Notes: generated by a model from the sequence alone, not told the origin. A DNA stretch of 64,000 nucleotides from Streptomyces tubercidicus (GCF_027497495.1 NZ_CP114205.1:2542001-2606000); one strand, 5' to 3'; counted from the first letter of the stretch, positions 44,230 to 53,364 are shown. Program-made: numbers and translations.

Positions 44230-45045
44230 TCAGCCGGCCATCCGCCGGTCCGCCTCTTCGAGGCGCTCCGCGATGGTCCCGTTGATGACCTCGTCGCCGA
44301 TCCGGACCTGGACTCCGCCGAGGACCTCGGGGTCCACGTCGAGGTTCAGGTGGACCTGCCGTCCGTACAGCTGCGCCAGGGAAGCGCCCAGGCGCTGCCG
44401 CTGCCCCTCACTGAGGGGCACCGCGGAGGTGACCACCGCGACCATCCGGTCCCGGCGGCTCGCCGCCAGCTTGGAGAGGGCGTCGAGCCCCGCCTCCAGG
44501 CTACGGCCCCGCGGCTGTACGACAAGACGGATCACGATGCGCTCGGTGACCGGGTTGGCCCGGCCGCCCAGCAGCGCGTTCAGCAGCTCCGCCTTGGCCG
44601 CGACCGTCGCGTTCCGGTCGGTCAGCGCACCGCGCAGCTCGCTGTTGGAGCTGACGATCCGGCCGAACCGGAAGAGCTCGTCCTCGACGTCGTCGAGCTG
44701 GCCGGTCCGCTGTGCGGCGACCAGGTCGGCGCTGTAGGCCAGCTCCTCCAGCGCGTCCGTGAGGTCACGCGAACCCGACCAGCGGGCGCGGACCATGCCG
44801 GACACCAGGTCGGCGGCCGGGCCGCCCACCTGGTTGCCCAGCAGTCGTCCGGCCAGTTCGGCACGCGCCTCGGCGGCCTGCGCCGGGTCGGTCAGGACCC
44901 GACGCAGCGACACCTCGCGGTCGAGCAGAGCGGTGACGGCAGCCAGCTCCTCGGCGAGCTTCGCGGCGTCGACGGAGGTGTCGTCCGTCAGCGCGTTGAA
45001 CTGCTCGCGTGCGGAGGCGAGTGCCTCGCGGCTCGCTCCGTTCAT
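44230..45045 (-). CDS. atpH: ATP synthase delta subunit
   Basis: This 271-residue subunit links the peripheral stalk to F1. It is about 90 residues longer than E. coli delta, as is usual in streptomycetes, with an N-terminal helical extension (NGASREALASAREQFNALTD). The conserved C-terminal part has RLGASLAQLYGRQVHLNLDV and the terminal GGVQVRIGDEVINGTIAERL. It overlaps atpF by 4 bp (ATGA). Confidence 0.95.
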   Translation of the reverse strand: MNGASREALASAREQFNALTDDTSVDAAKLAEELAAVTALLDREVSLRRVLTDPAQAAEARAELAGRLLGNQVGGPAADLVSGMVRARWSGSRDLTDALEELAYSADLVAAQRTGQLDDVEDELFRFGRIVSSNSELRGALTDRNATVAAKAELLNALLGGRANPVTERIVIRLVVQPRGRSLEAGLDALSKLAASRRDRMVAVVTSAVPLSEGQRQRLGASLAQLYGRQVHLNLDVDPEVLGGVQVRIGDEVINGTIAERLEEADRRMAG

Positions 45046-45608
45046 CGTCCGGCCTCAGCCTTCGTCGCGTCCGACGCCGCCTTGGCCTCGACGTCGTCGA
45101 GGAAGCGGTCGATGGTCCGGCTCTGCCGGGCGTGGTCCTCAAGGGACTCCCCGACGAGCTTGCCGGCCAGGTCGACGGCGAGCTTGCCCACGTCCTGGCG
45201 CAGCGCCTGCGCGGCCTGCTTCCGGTCCGCCTCGATCTGGGCGTGACCGGCAGCGATGATCTCCTCACGCTGCCGCTGGCCCTCGGCGCGCATCTCAGCG
45301 ATGAGCGTCGCGCCCTGCTCCTGCGCCTCCTGGCGCAGACGCGCGGCCTCGTGGCGGGCGTCGGCCAGCTGTGTCCGGTAGTCCGCGAGCACCTGCTGGG
45401 CCTCGGCCTGCGTCGCCTCGGCGTCGTCAATACGGCCTTCGATCAGCGACCGGCGCTCTTCCAGAACCTTGTTGATGTTCGGGAGGAGCTTCTTCGCCAG
45501 GATGCCGAAGACGATGAAGAAAGCGATCAGGCCGATGACCAGCTCTGGAAGCTCTGGGATCAGGGGGTTCTGGGGAACCTCCTCCGCCATGTTCACCAGG
45601 GGGTTCAC
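45042..45608 (-). CDS. atpF: ATP synthase b subunit
   Basis: This 188-residue peripheral-stalk subunit has one N-terminal membrane helix (PELVIGLIAFFIVFGILAKK) followed by a long Ala/Glu/Gln/Arg coiled coil (RHEAARLRQEAQEQGATLIA and onward). The GTG at 45608 is chosen by similarity with the S. coelicolor N-terminus; an ATG six codons later is an alternative. It sits between atpE and atpH. Confidence 0.95.
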   Translation of the reverse strand: MNPLVNMAEEVPQNPLIPELPELVIGLIAFFIVFGILAKKLLPNINKVLEERRSLIEGRIDDAEATQAEAQQVLADYRTQLADARHEAARLRQEAQEQGATLIAEMRAEGQRQREEIIAAGHAQIEADRKQAAQALRQDVGKLAVDLAGKLVGESLEDHARQSRTIDRFLDDVEAKAASDATKAEAGR

Positions 45609-45648
45609 ATCAGTGCCTTCCGTCTGTCAAAAGGTTTGCAGCAGTCCG

Positions 45649-45948
<300 letters not shown>

Positions 45949-45973
45949 CTATAGGGGCGGGAAAAGCGGGGGC

Positions 45974-46783
45974 TCAGTGGTTCTCGGCGAGCGCGCCCTG
46001 GATGTAGTTCGCGGTCAGGAGCACGAAGACGTACGCCTGGACGGCCTGGATGAACAGCTCGAACGCGGTCAGCAGGATGGTCATGATGAACGAGGCGCCG
46101 GCGTAGACGATGCCGATGCCGTTCAGCAGGTACCAGGTGCCGATCGTGAACATCAGCAGCAGCAGGTGGCCGGCGAACATGTTCGCGAAGAGCCGGACCG
46201 CGTGCGTGAAGGGCCGGATGACCAGGTTCGAGAGGAGCTCGATGACGATCAGCATCGGCAGGACCGGGCCGAGCGACTTGTCGTAGCCGCTGAAGTTCTT
46301 CAGCGCACCGACGAAGCCGTGCCTCTTGAAGGTCAGGGTGACCCACGTGATGTAGACGATGGCGGCGAGACCGGCCGGGAAGGCGATCACCGACGTCACC
46401 GGGAACTGGGCGACCGGAATGATCGACCAGATGTTCATGATCCAGACGAAGAAGAACAGCGAGACGATGAAGGGGACGTACTTCTCGCCCTCCTTCTTCC
46501 CGAGGGCGTCATAGACGATCCCGCGGCGTACGAAGTCATAGCCCGCTTCGCCGATCATCTGCAGCTTGCCCGGGACCACCTTGGCCTTGCCGAACGCCGC
46601 CCAGAAGAACCACACGACCACGACGGTGCTGAGCAGCGCCAGCAGCATGATCTTGTTGAACTCAAAGCCGTTGATGGTGAACAGCGGCTTGAAGACGAAC
46701 GAATGAAGCCCGGGAGCTGGGAAGCCGCACCCGGAAAAGATGTGGCAGTCGGTCTCGAAGGCGAGCATCGTTTCAGCACTCAC
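45974..46783 (-). CDS. atpB: ATP synthase a subunit
   Basis: This 269-residue membrane stator subunit forms the proton half-channels. It has five to six membrane segments, the essential Arg region SNLVIRPFTHAVRLFANMFA, and NYIQGALAE at the C-terminus. The GTG at 46783 has AAGGAG 7 nt upstream. The in-frame ATG at 46849 lacks a ribosome site and is rejected. Confidence 0.95.
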   Translation of the reverse strand: MSAETMLAFETDCHIFSGCGFPAPGLHSFVFKPLFTINGFEFNKIMLLALLSTVVVVWFFWAAFGKAKVVPGKLQMIGEAGYDFVRRGIVYDALGKKEGEKYVPFIVSLFFFVWIMNIWSIIPVAQFPVTSVIAFPAGLAAIVYITWVTLTFKRHGFVGALKNFSGYDKSLGPVLPMLIVIELLSNLVIRPFTHAVRLFANMFAGHLLLLMFTIGTWYLLNGIGIVYAGASFIMTILLTAFELFIQAVQAYVFVLLTANYIQGALAENH

Positions 46784-47047
46784 CGCGAGCTCCTTCAGCG
46801 TGGCGCATGGGTACGGCAACCTCGTTGTGTCGGCGCGGCGTTGAGCCACGGAGCGGCACTGGACTGGTCTTACGGATTAGGGGGCGGCTGGCGGGCGCTG
46901 GGCCCGGCCACATCACAGGCATCGGCCGCGAGAACTTCCCGTTCCATCGAGTGGAACTCGGGAGTTCAGCCGCCCGCGCCATCTGTGCCGCAGTTGGCAC
47001 CGGACGATAGCAGGCCCGCAAGAGGGCATTTATCTCGGCCCTACGTG

Positions 47048-47485
47048 TCACGTCGGCGACCCCGCCGTCTCCGCCTTCTTCGTCCCGGCGGAGTCGGGTT
47101 CCACATACAGGATCTTCGCCTTCATGTGGCCGCGGGTCTGTGCCGCGATCCACACGAGGGTGGCGCCGAGCAAGGTGAACGCAAAGGCCTTGGTATCGAA
47201 GAACGTGGTGTCCTTGAACGCGATCAGGAAGACCGCCACGAACAGGATCTGCACCGTGTACAGCAGCAGGCCCATCATCTGGAAAAGCTGCGGGTGGTTC
47301 TTCGCGGTCTTCTGCAGGACGACGAGTCCGGCCCCCATGACGAGCACCACCAGCGCGGTGCCGACGACCGCGCCGAGCACTCCCTGCACACCCGCGACCG
47401 CGCCGCTCACGGCAACGGCGACAGCGCCGATGGCGAGGGTGGGCACAACGGCGTGAAGGAGTAGTCGGGCGTCATTCGACTGCAT
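47048..47485 (-). CDS. atpI: ATP synthase-associated AtpI protein
   Basis: This 145-residue protein has four hydrophobic segments (LLLHAVVPTLAIGAVAVAVS, VLGAVVGTALVVLVMGAGLV, LFQMMGLLLYTVQILFVAVF and the AFTLLGATLVWIAAQT region). It is first in the operon, as AtpI usually is, and assists c-ring assembly or Mg2+ supply. The operon promoter should lie in the 289 bp upstream, where a Rex-like site is visible. Confidence 0.88.
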   Translation of the reverse strand: MQSNDARLLLHAVVPTLAIGAVAVAVSGAVAGVQGVLGAVVGTALVVLVMGAGLVVLQKTAKNHPQLFQMMGLLLYTVQILFVAVFLIAFKDTTFFDTKAFAFTLLGATLVWIAAQTRGHMKAKILYVEPDSAGTKKAETAGSPT

Positions 47486-47605
47486 GGCGGCGCTCCGGCA
47501 AAAGATGTGGGGTGTGTCGTCATGGACGAGCGTAGACCCGGCCTGAGGGCGAACCTGCGGCCCAAGGACAGTCGCACTACGGCCCTTCGGCTCTGTCGCC
47601 GGGTT

Positions 47606-47623
47606 TCGTGAACGGTATCACAA
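47606..47623. promoter_or_regulatory. Rex-like operator upstream of the atp operon
   Basis: TCGTGAACGGTATCACAA matches the streptomycete Rex operator pattern TTGTGAAN4TTCACAA at all but two conserved positions. It is about 120 bp upstream of the atpI start and adjacent to the AT-rich stretch CAAATAGTTTG read leftward, a plausible promoter core. Rex senses the NADH/NAD+ ratio and represses respiratory operons. Confidence 0.6.
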
Positions 47624-47774
47624 ACTATTTGATGAGGTCTTTACCTGGTTCGTGTGGACCCTGTCACACCTGAGCGTGAACGTGCGCGTTGGTGCACTGA
47701 CGGGCTGTCTTTTGTCTGGTATGGAGTCAACCGTCCCGATTGCTGATGCACGTTCGGGCGATCGAAACTCTGGA

Positions 47775-49106
47775 TCAGCGGTGACTGTCCGCCTTCCGGC
47801 GGCCCACGAAACGTGACCGGTCCCCGATCGCGGTGGCCCCGTGGAGACCCGCCGGGACCGGCTCCCGCTCCTCCTCCGGCTCGACGGCGTCCCCGTCCTC
47901 CGTCGCCGCGACCGTCCCGGCCGGCACCGCCGCGGGGGCGACCCGGCGGTAGCGCGGCGGCACCATCCACTCCGCCCAGAGCGGCGCCCGCGGAGTGAAG
48001 CGCGGCAGCAGGAGCAGCACCAGGCCCACCGCGCTCAGCAGCACGATGCCCAGCACGATCCACATGCTGGCGTTGTTCGCGGAGTAGGCGACCGCGCCGA
48101 AGGCGATCAGCGCCGACCAGAAGTACATGATCAGCACCGCCCGGCTGTGCGAGTGCCCGATCTCCAGCAGCCGGTGGTGCAGATGGCCGCGGTCGGCGGC
48201 GAACGGCGACTGGCCCTTCCACGTACGCCGCACGATCGCCAGGATCAGGTCGGCGACCGGCACCGCGATGACCGTCAGCGGCAGCAGCAGCGGGATGTAG
48301 ACCGGCACCATCGCGTGGGTGGCCTCACGCAGACCGCCCGCCTTCAGGTTCAGCAGGTCCGGGTCGACCTGGCCGGTCACCGAGACCGCGCCCGCGGCCA
48401 TGACCAGGCCGATCAGCATCGAGCCCGAGTCACCCATGAAGATCCGCGCCGGATGCATGTTGTGCGGCAGGAAGCCGAGGCACATGCCCATGAGAACGAC
48501 CGAGAACAGCGTTGCGGGCGCGGCCGCCTCGATGCCATAGCCGAACCACATCCGGTACGCGTACATGAAGAACGCCGCGGCCGCGATGCACACCATGCCG
48601 GAGGCCAGACCGTCCAGGCCGTCCACGAAGTTGACCGCGTTGATGGTGATCACGACGAGGGCGACGGTCAGCAGGGTGCCCTGCATCGGGGTGAGGGAGA
48701 CCGTGCCGACACCGGGGATCGGGATCCAGAGGATCGTCAGGCCCTGAAGGACCATCACGCCCGCGGCGATCATCTGGCCGCCGAGCTTGACCAGCGCGTC
48801 CACGCCCCACTTGTCGTCCAGTACGCCGAGGATCCAGATCAGCGCGGCACCGGAGAGCAGCGCCCGTGGCTCGTTCGAGTTCTCGAAGACCGACTTGAGG
48901 TTGGTCAGATGCGAGGCGACCAGCAGACCGGCACACAGCCCGCCGAACATCGCGATGCCGCCGAGTCGTGGCGTCGGCTCGCGGTGCACATCACGCGCGC
49001 GGATCTCCGGCATCGCCCCGGCCGCGATCGCGAACTTCCGCACCGGGCCGGTCAGCAGGTAGGTCACCGCGGCCGTGACGCACAGCGTCAGCAGGTATTC
49101 ACGCAC
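47775..49106 (-). CDS. WecA/MraY-family undecaprenyl-phosphate sugar-1-P transferase
   Basis: This 443-residue polytopic enzyme has about eleven membrane segments and the family motifs: RDVHREPTPRLGGIAMFGGL in the first loop, VVITINAVNFVDGLDGLASG with the Asp pair, PHNMHPARIFMGDSGSMLIG, and the cytoplasmic ADRGHLHHRLLEIGHSHSRA. It starts a lipid-linked glycopolymer, probably with UDP-GlcNAc, for teichuronic or teichoic acid. The GTG at 49106 has GGGG at 6 nt; an ATG four codons upstream is possible. A roughly 60-residue hydrophilic tail follows the last helix. In streptomycetes it commonly precedes atpI, as here. Confidence 0.88.
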   Translation of the reverse strand: MREYLLTLCVTAAVTYLLTGPVRKFAIAAGAMPEIRARDVHREPTPRLGGIAMFGGLCAGLLVASHLTNLKSVFENSNEPRALLSGAALIWILGVLDDKWGVDALVKLGGQMIAAGVMVLQGLTILWIPIPGVGTVSLTPMQGTLLTVALVVITINAVNFVDGLDGLASGMVCIAAAAFFMYAYRMWFGYGIEAAAPATLFSVVLMGMCLGFLPHNMHPARIFMGDSGSMLIGLVMAAGAVSVTGQVDPDLLNLKAGGLREATHAMVPVYIPLLLPLTVIAVPVADLILAIVRRTWKGQSPFAADRGHLHHRLLEIGHSHSRAVLIMYFWSALIAFGAVAYSANNASMWIVLGIVLLSAVGLVLLLLPRFTPRAPLWAEWMVPPRYRRVAPAAVPAGTVAATEDGDAVEPEEEREPVPAGLHGATAIGDRSRFVGRRKADSHR

Positions 49107-49279
49107 GGGCTGCCCCATTGGTATAGCTGGCCATCACAGCCTCACACCATACGGCCCGGCTCCGCTGCACACCTCATTTGAACGCACGGCGGCCACCCGG
49201 AACTGCGGCACGGCCGGTCCGGATGGCCGCTCCGGGCACCGCCGAAGCCGCTCGGTCGGCCCCTCCACGGAGTCGACGC

Positions 49280-49552
49280 TCACTCCGGTATGCGGGCCCC
49301 GGATTCTCCGGCTTCACCGCCGGCAGCCAACGTGTCCCGGTGGCTGTGCGCGAAGAGCGCTGCCTGAAGTCGTGATCGGACGCCGAGCTTCCTGGTCAGA
49401 CTGGTGATGTGCGCCCGGAGGGTCCGCTCGGCGATGCCCAGTCGGCGGGCGAGTACGCGATTGGAATCCCCCTCGGCCAGAAGCAACAGCACCTCCGCCT
49501 CCCGGCAGGTCAGTCGAGAGACATCCGCCGGGCCATTATCGACGATGGTCAT
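49280..49552 (-). CDS. Stand-alone LuxR-type helix-turn-helix protein
   Basis: The 90-residue product is little more than a LuxR/GerE DNA-binding domain (LTCREAEVLLLLAEGDSNRV, GIAERTLRAHITSLTRKLGV) with a short Gly/Glu-rich tail. No receiver or ligand domain precedes it in the ATG-initiated frame. GGGGGAAG lies about 11 nt before the ATG at 49552. Such single-domain regulators act constitutively or through partner proteins. It could be a regulator remnant, although the domain itself is intact. Confidence 0.7.
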   Translation of the reverse strand: MTIVDNGPADVSRLTCREAEVLLLLAEGDSNRVLARRLGIAERTLRAHITSLTRKLGVRSRLQAALFAHSHRDTLAAGGEAGESGARIPE

Positions 49553-49752
49553 CGCACTCAAAGCTTCCCCCTTAAACGCTGAACAGATGGCGCATTGTGC
49601 TCCTGGCCGGACGGTGCTGGTCATGCACTCCGAGGACCGGCATCCGGGCGTCCCGAAAGCTTCTTGGCCTGGGCCAGGGGCTTCGCCAACCTCCGATTAT
49701 CCCCAGCCAACTCCCCGCCTTCAAGGTCACTTATCCGCCCCCTGAACGCATG

Positions 49753-49783
49753 CGACCGCCTCCCCAGAGCAGGGAGGCGGTCG
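49753..49783 (-). terminator. Terminator of the secreted-protein gene
   Basis: CGACCGCCTCCC (49753-49764) and GGGAGGCGGTCG (49772-49783) form a 12-bp stem with a 7-nt loop, 43 bp downstream of the 49827 stop in the leftward direction. Confidence 0.8.
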
Positions 49784-49826
49784 TGCGAACGTCTGCCGAG
49801 TGGCGCCGTCCCGCAGATATGGCTGA

Positions 49827-50231
49827 TTAGCAGGTGCCCTGCTTGATCGACTCAAGCTGGTAGCGGGTGACGGTGAACCGCTTCTTCCCGTGTGTTCCGC
49901 CGTTCGTGGTCATGCACTTCTTATAGGTGCCGTCATCGCCCGCACGGAAGGTGAGCTTGGCTGTCACCGTGTGCGAACAGTGGTTGTTGAAGTACACGGT
50001 GGTGGAGTCATTGCTGCCTTGGGCCCAGGAATAGTTGCTGTTGTTTCCCCTGGGCTTGGAGCACGGGATGCTCGCCCTCTTGGTTGCCTGGACGCTCTCC
50101 GACTTCGTAGCGGCCTTGGCGACCGAAGTGCCGGGTTGCGCGGCCACGGCAGAGGCAGAAGGCGTAATGAATGCGACGGTCATAGCGGTACCTGCCGCTG
50201 CGAACGCGGAAAAGGCCAACTTACGCTTCAC
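49827..50231 (-). CDS. Small secreted Cys-containing protein
   Basis: The 134-residue product has a clear signal peptide (MKRKLAFSAFAAAGTAMTVA, cleavage likely after ASA at about residue 28). The mature part is Ser/Thr/Asn-rich with four Cys (IPCSKPRG, NNHCSHTV, KKCMTTN, and the C-terminal QGTC) that could form two disulfides. I do not recognise the family; size and Cys pattern recall small extracellular beta proteins or inhibitors. The GTG at 50231 is preceded by GAAGGG. It is monocistronic, with its own terminator. Confidence 0.7.
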   Translation of the reverse strand: MKRKLAFSAFAAAGTAMTVAFITPSASAVAAQPGTSVAKAATKSESVQATKRASIPCSKPRGNNSNYSWAQGSNDSTTVYFNNHCSHTVTAKLTFRAGDDGTYKKCMTTNGGTHGKKRFTVTRYQLESIKQGTC

Positions 50232-50373
50232 AGGTGAAACCCTTCATCGAGGTGATGGGCCGGCGCGGGATCCGGCCCGTCTCATCAACTCATCCTCGTG
50301 GAGGGGTACTTGATCCGCTATTGCCACATGCGGCAATGCCCGATCCGGCTATTTACATCACCGGGGAGAGCGC

Positions 50374-50395
50374 AGCGCCGGGCAGGTCCGGCGCT
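50374..50395 (-). terminator. Terminator downstream of glyA
   Basis: AGCGCCGG (50374-50381) and CCGGCGCT (50388-50395) form an 8-bp stem 62 bp after the glyA stop. Confidence 0.55.
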
Positions 50396-50457
50396 CCCTG
50401 AGGTGCTGTCCCGTAGGCGCACCACCGAGTCCTCGTGTCAGCGGATGGTTCCCGCCG

Positions 50458-51846
50458 TCATCCGGAATCGGGATAGGGCGGAAAGCCGTGGACCAAAGCG
50501 ACGGTGCGGGAGCGGACCGCGCCGTCCTCCTCCAGCGCCGCCACGATCAGCTCGGCGACCGCCTTCATCTCGGCCTCCCCCATCCCCTGGGTGGTCACCG
50601 CGGCGGTGCCCAGCCGGATGCCGGTCCGGCGGTTCGCGAGGACGTCGGGGGACTCGGCACACGGCAGCGCGCAGGTGTCCAGCACGATGCCGGCGGCGGC
50701 CAGCCGGCCCCGGGCGGCGCGGGCGTCCAGGCCGAGCGGGGCGGTGTCGGCGGTGATCAGATGGGTGTCGGTACCGCCGGTGGTGATCGTCAGACCATGT
50801 CCGGAAAGCGCCTCGGCGAGCGCGCGGGCATTCGCCGTGACCTGATGGGCGTACGCGCCGAAGGCGGGCGTCGCGGCCTCCGCGAAGGCCACGGCCTTGG
50901 CGGCGACGGCGTTCATCTGGGCGCCCCCCTGGGTGAAGGGGAAGACCGCCCGGTCGATCCGCTCGGCCAGCTTCGTGCCGCACAGGATCAGCCCGCCGCG
51001 CGGTCCGCGCAGCACCTTGTGTGTCGTACCGCACACCACATCCGCGTACGGCACCGGGCTGGGCGCCGCTCCCCCGGCGATCAGCCCCAGGGGGTGGGCG
51101 ACATCCGCGATCAGGTAGGCGCCGGTCTCGTCGGCGATGTCACGGAAGGCGGCGTAATCGAGATGCCGGGGGTAGGAGATCGAGCCACAGACGATGGCCT
51201 TGGGGCGGCGGGCGCGGGCCAGCTCGCGGATCGCGTCGTAGTCCAGGAGGCCGGTCTCCTCGTCGACGCCGTAGCCGGCGAAGTCGAACCAGCGGCCGGA
51301 GAAGTTGGCCGGCGAGCCGTGGGTGAGGTGTCCGCCGTGCGGGAGGGACATGGCCAGGACGGTGTCCCCGGGGCGCAGCAGGGCGGCGTAGGCGGCCAGT
51401 ACGGCCGAAGACCCGGAGTGGGCCTGAACGTTGGCGTGTTCGGCGCCGAACAGGGCCTTTGCGCGTTCCACCGCGATCCGCTCGGCGAGGTCGACGATCT
51501 CGCAGCCGCCGTGGTGCCGGGCCCCCGGATAGCCCTCGGCGTATTTGTTGCCCAGCGGGGAGCCGAGGGCGGCGAGGACGGCCGGTGAGGTGAAGTTCTC
51601 CGCGGCGATGAGCTGGAGGCCGTCGCTCTGCCGGGCGCTCTCCCCGAGCAGGATGCCGGCGATCTCCGGGTCCTGGCGGAGCAGCGCGGCGAAGTCCGGG
51701 GAGCCGGCCGGCCGGGTGCCGGCCTCACGGGCGGCCCGCGCCCGGTCCTCGACGGTCTCGCCCGGTCCGGCGCCGGAGGCGGGCGCGGTGGCCGGGGAAC
51801 GGGTGTCCGGGGTCTCGCTACGGGGTGACGCGGTGGTGGCAGGCAT
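50458..51846 (-). CDS. glyA: Serine hydroxymethyltransferase
   Basis: This 462-residue PLP enzyme converts serine and tetrahydrofolate to glycine and methylene-tetrahydrofolate. The PLP Lys is in VVCGTTHKVLRGPRGG, and conserved blocks include LQLIAAENFTSPAVLAALGS, NKYAEGYPGARHHGG and ANVQAHSGSSAVLAAYAALL. About 45 disordered residues precede the core (PATTASPRSETPDTRSPATA); a start within them is possible. SHMT usually has TSTTHK; the GTTHK here is a small change at the active site. From memory streptomycetes have two SHMT genes and this is the one near atp. Confidence 0.92.
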   Translation of the reverse strand: MPATTASPRSETPDTRSPATAPASGAGPGETVEDRARAAREAGTRPAGSPDFAALLRQDPEIAGILLGESARQSDGLQLIAAENFTSPAVLAALGSPLGNKYAEGYPGARHHGGCEIVDLAERIAVERAKALFGAEHANVQAHSGSSAVLAAYAALLRPGDTVLAMSLPHGGHLTHGSPANFSGRWFDFAGYGVDEETGLLDYDAIRELARARRPKAIVCGSISYPRHLDYAAFRDIADETGAYLIADVAHPLGLIAGGAAPSPVPYADVVCGTTHKVLRGPRGGLILCGTKLAERIDRAVFPFTQGGAQMNAVAAKAVAFAEAATPAFGAYAHQVTANARALAEALSGHGLTITTGGTDTHLITADTAPLGLDARAARGRLAAAGIVLDTCALPCAESPDVLANRRTGIRLGTAAVTTQGMGEAEMKAVAELIVAALEEDGAVRSRTVALVHGFPPYPDSG

Positions 51847-51972
51847 CGCTTGCTCCGGGCCTCGTACGGGGACGTAGTCCCAATGTAGGCGCGGCGGGGC
51901 GATCGGGCGCGGTGTGCGGGCCGCTCGGGGCCCCGGATGCCACGGCCGGGGCCCGGACCGCCCGGCGCGGCC

Positions 51973-52647
51973 TCAGGCCCGCGCCGGGACTCCCGTGAGC
52001 GCGGTGACGACCGGGTCGAGCGCCTGGTTGATCTCGTCGCCGATGGAGCGGAAGAAGGTGATGGGGGCGCCGTAGGGGTCGTAGACCTCGTCGGACTCCG
52101 GGTTGGGCGCCAGCAGCCAGCCGCGCAGCGCCGCGGCGGCGCCGACCAGCGCACGAGCGCGCTCGATCAGCCCGCCGTCCGGCAGGTCCGGATCGGGCTC
52201 GGGCAGGGTGGCCGGATCTATGGCCCGCACCAGCCGGTTGAACTCCTTCAGCGTGAAGGTGCGCAGCCCGGCCGAATGGCCCATCGAGATGACCTGGGCG
52301 CGGTGGTCACGGGTGGCGGTGAGCACCAGGTCGGCGCGGATGACGTGCTCGTCGAGCAGCTCACGGCCGAGGAAGCCGGCCGGGTCCGCGCCGTAGTCAC
52401 TGAGCACCGTGGCGGCGTGCGTCTCCATCGGGGCGCCCTCGTGGCCCCAGGTCCCGGCGCTCTCCACGAGCAGCCCGCCGCTGCACGACCCGCCGAGCCG
52501 CAGCTCCAGGGCATGGCGGTGCAGCCGCTCGGTGATCGGCGAGCGGCAGACGTTGCCGGTGCTGACGTGGAGAATCCGAAAAGGGGAGGCAGGGGGTACC
52601 GGGGTGTCGCCGCCTGATCCCGCTATGCCACGCCCCAGGGGCGGCAT
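51973..52647 (-). CDS. LMW protein-tyrosine-phosphatase-like protein with Ser in place of the catalytic Cys
   Basis: This 224-residue protein has the low-molecular-weight phosphatase fold: P-loop ILHVSTGNVCRSPITERL, the ESAGTWGHEGAPM segment, and helices with ADLVLTATRDHRAQVISMG. The P-loop should be C-x-G-N-x-C-R-S; here the first Cys, the nucleophile, is Ser29 (AGC codon, 52561-52563), while the second Cys34 and Arg35 remain. Classical chemistry is therefore impaired, and it may bind phospho-proteins or act differently. The ATG at 52647 overlaps the upstream stop (TGATG), so it is coupled to the Sua5/YrdC gene. A roughly 50-residue C-terminal extension is typical of this actinobacterial subgroup. 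Confidence 0.85.
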   Translation of the reverse strand: MPPLGRGIAGSGGDTPVPPASPFRILHVSTGNVCRSPITERLHRHALELRLGGSCSGGLLVESAGTWGHEGAPMETHAATVLSDYGADPAGFLGRELLDEHVIRADLVLTATRDHRAQVISMGHSAGLRTFTLKEFNRLVRAIDPATLPEPDPDLPDGGLIERARALVGAAAALRGWLLAPNPESDEVYDPYGAPITFFRSIGDEINQALDPVVTALTGVPARA

Positions 52648-53294
52648 CAATTGGCCACCTCAAGCTCGGGTACCACCTTGCGCAGCTCTTCCGCGCTGAG
52701 CGCGCCCTCGCGCAGCAGCACCGGCGTCCTGCCGGTGACATCGACGATCGAGGACGGTACGGCGGCGGGCGTCGGGCCGCCGTCCAGGTAGACGGAGACC
52801 GAGTCGCCCAGCATTTCCTGTGCGGCGTCGCAGTCCTGCGGGGACGGGTGGCCGGTGAGGTTGGCGCTGGAGACGGCCATCGGGCCGAACTCGGTGAGCA
52901 GCTCGATCGCGACGGGGTGCAGCGGCATCCGTACCGCGACCGTCCCCCGGGTCTCGCCCAGGTCCCAGGTCAGCGACGGCTGGTGCTTGGCGACGAGGGT
53001 GAGCGCGCCGGGCCAGAAGGCGTCGACCAGCTCCCAGGCCTGCTCGGAGAAGTCGGTGACCAGGCCGTGCAGGGTGTTGGGGGACCCGACGAGGACCGGG
53101 GAGGGCATACCGCGGCCGCGGCCCTTGGCCTCCAGCAGGTCTCCGACGGCCTCGGCGCTGAAGGCGTCCGCGCCGATGCCGTAGACGGTGTCGGTCGGCA
53201 GCACGACCAGCTCACCGCGGCGGACGGCCGAGGCGGCCTCGCGCAGACCGGTGGTGCGGTCGGTCGCGTCGCTGCAGTCGTATCGCCGTGCCAT
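52647..53294 (-). CDS. L-threonylcarbamoyladenylate synthase (Sua5/YwlC/TsaC)
   Basis: This 215-residue protein makes threonylcarbamoyl-AMP for tRNA t6A modification from threonine, bicarbonate and ATP. Motifs: GELVVLPTDTVYGIGADAFS, the KxR-like KGRGRGMPSPVLV, PGALTLVAKH, and MAVSSANLTGHPSP. It is the short form without the Sua5 C-terminal domain. It lies between prmC (70 bp upstream) and the phosphatase-like gene, the standard actinobacterial order prfA-prmC-ywlC-phosphatase. Confidence 0.93.
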   Translation of the reverse strand: MARRYDCSDATDRTTGLREAASAVRRGELVVLPTDTVYGIGADAFSAEAVGDLLEAKGRGRGMPSPVLVGSPNTLHGLVTDFSEQAWELVDAFWPGALTLVAKHQPSLTWDLGETRGTVAVRMPLHPVAIELLTEFGPMAVSSANLTGHPSPQDCDAAQEMLGDSVSVYLDGGPTPAAVPSSIVDVTGRTPVLLREGALSAEELRKVVPELEVAN

Positions 53295-53364
53295 TACGGG
53301 ACCTCCTCGTGCGAAACGAATACTTCGGATGCATCGGCTGCATCAGGCGCCGAAGCGGGCCACG

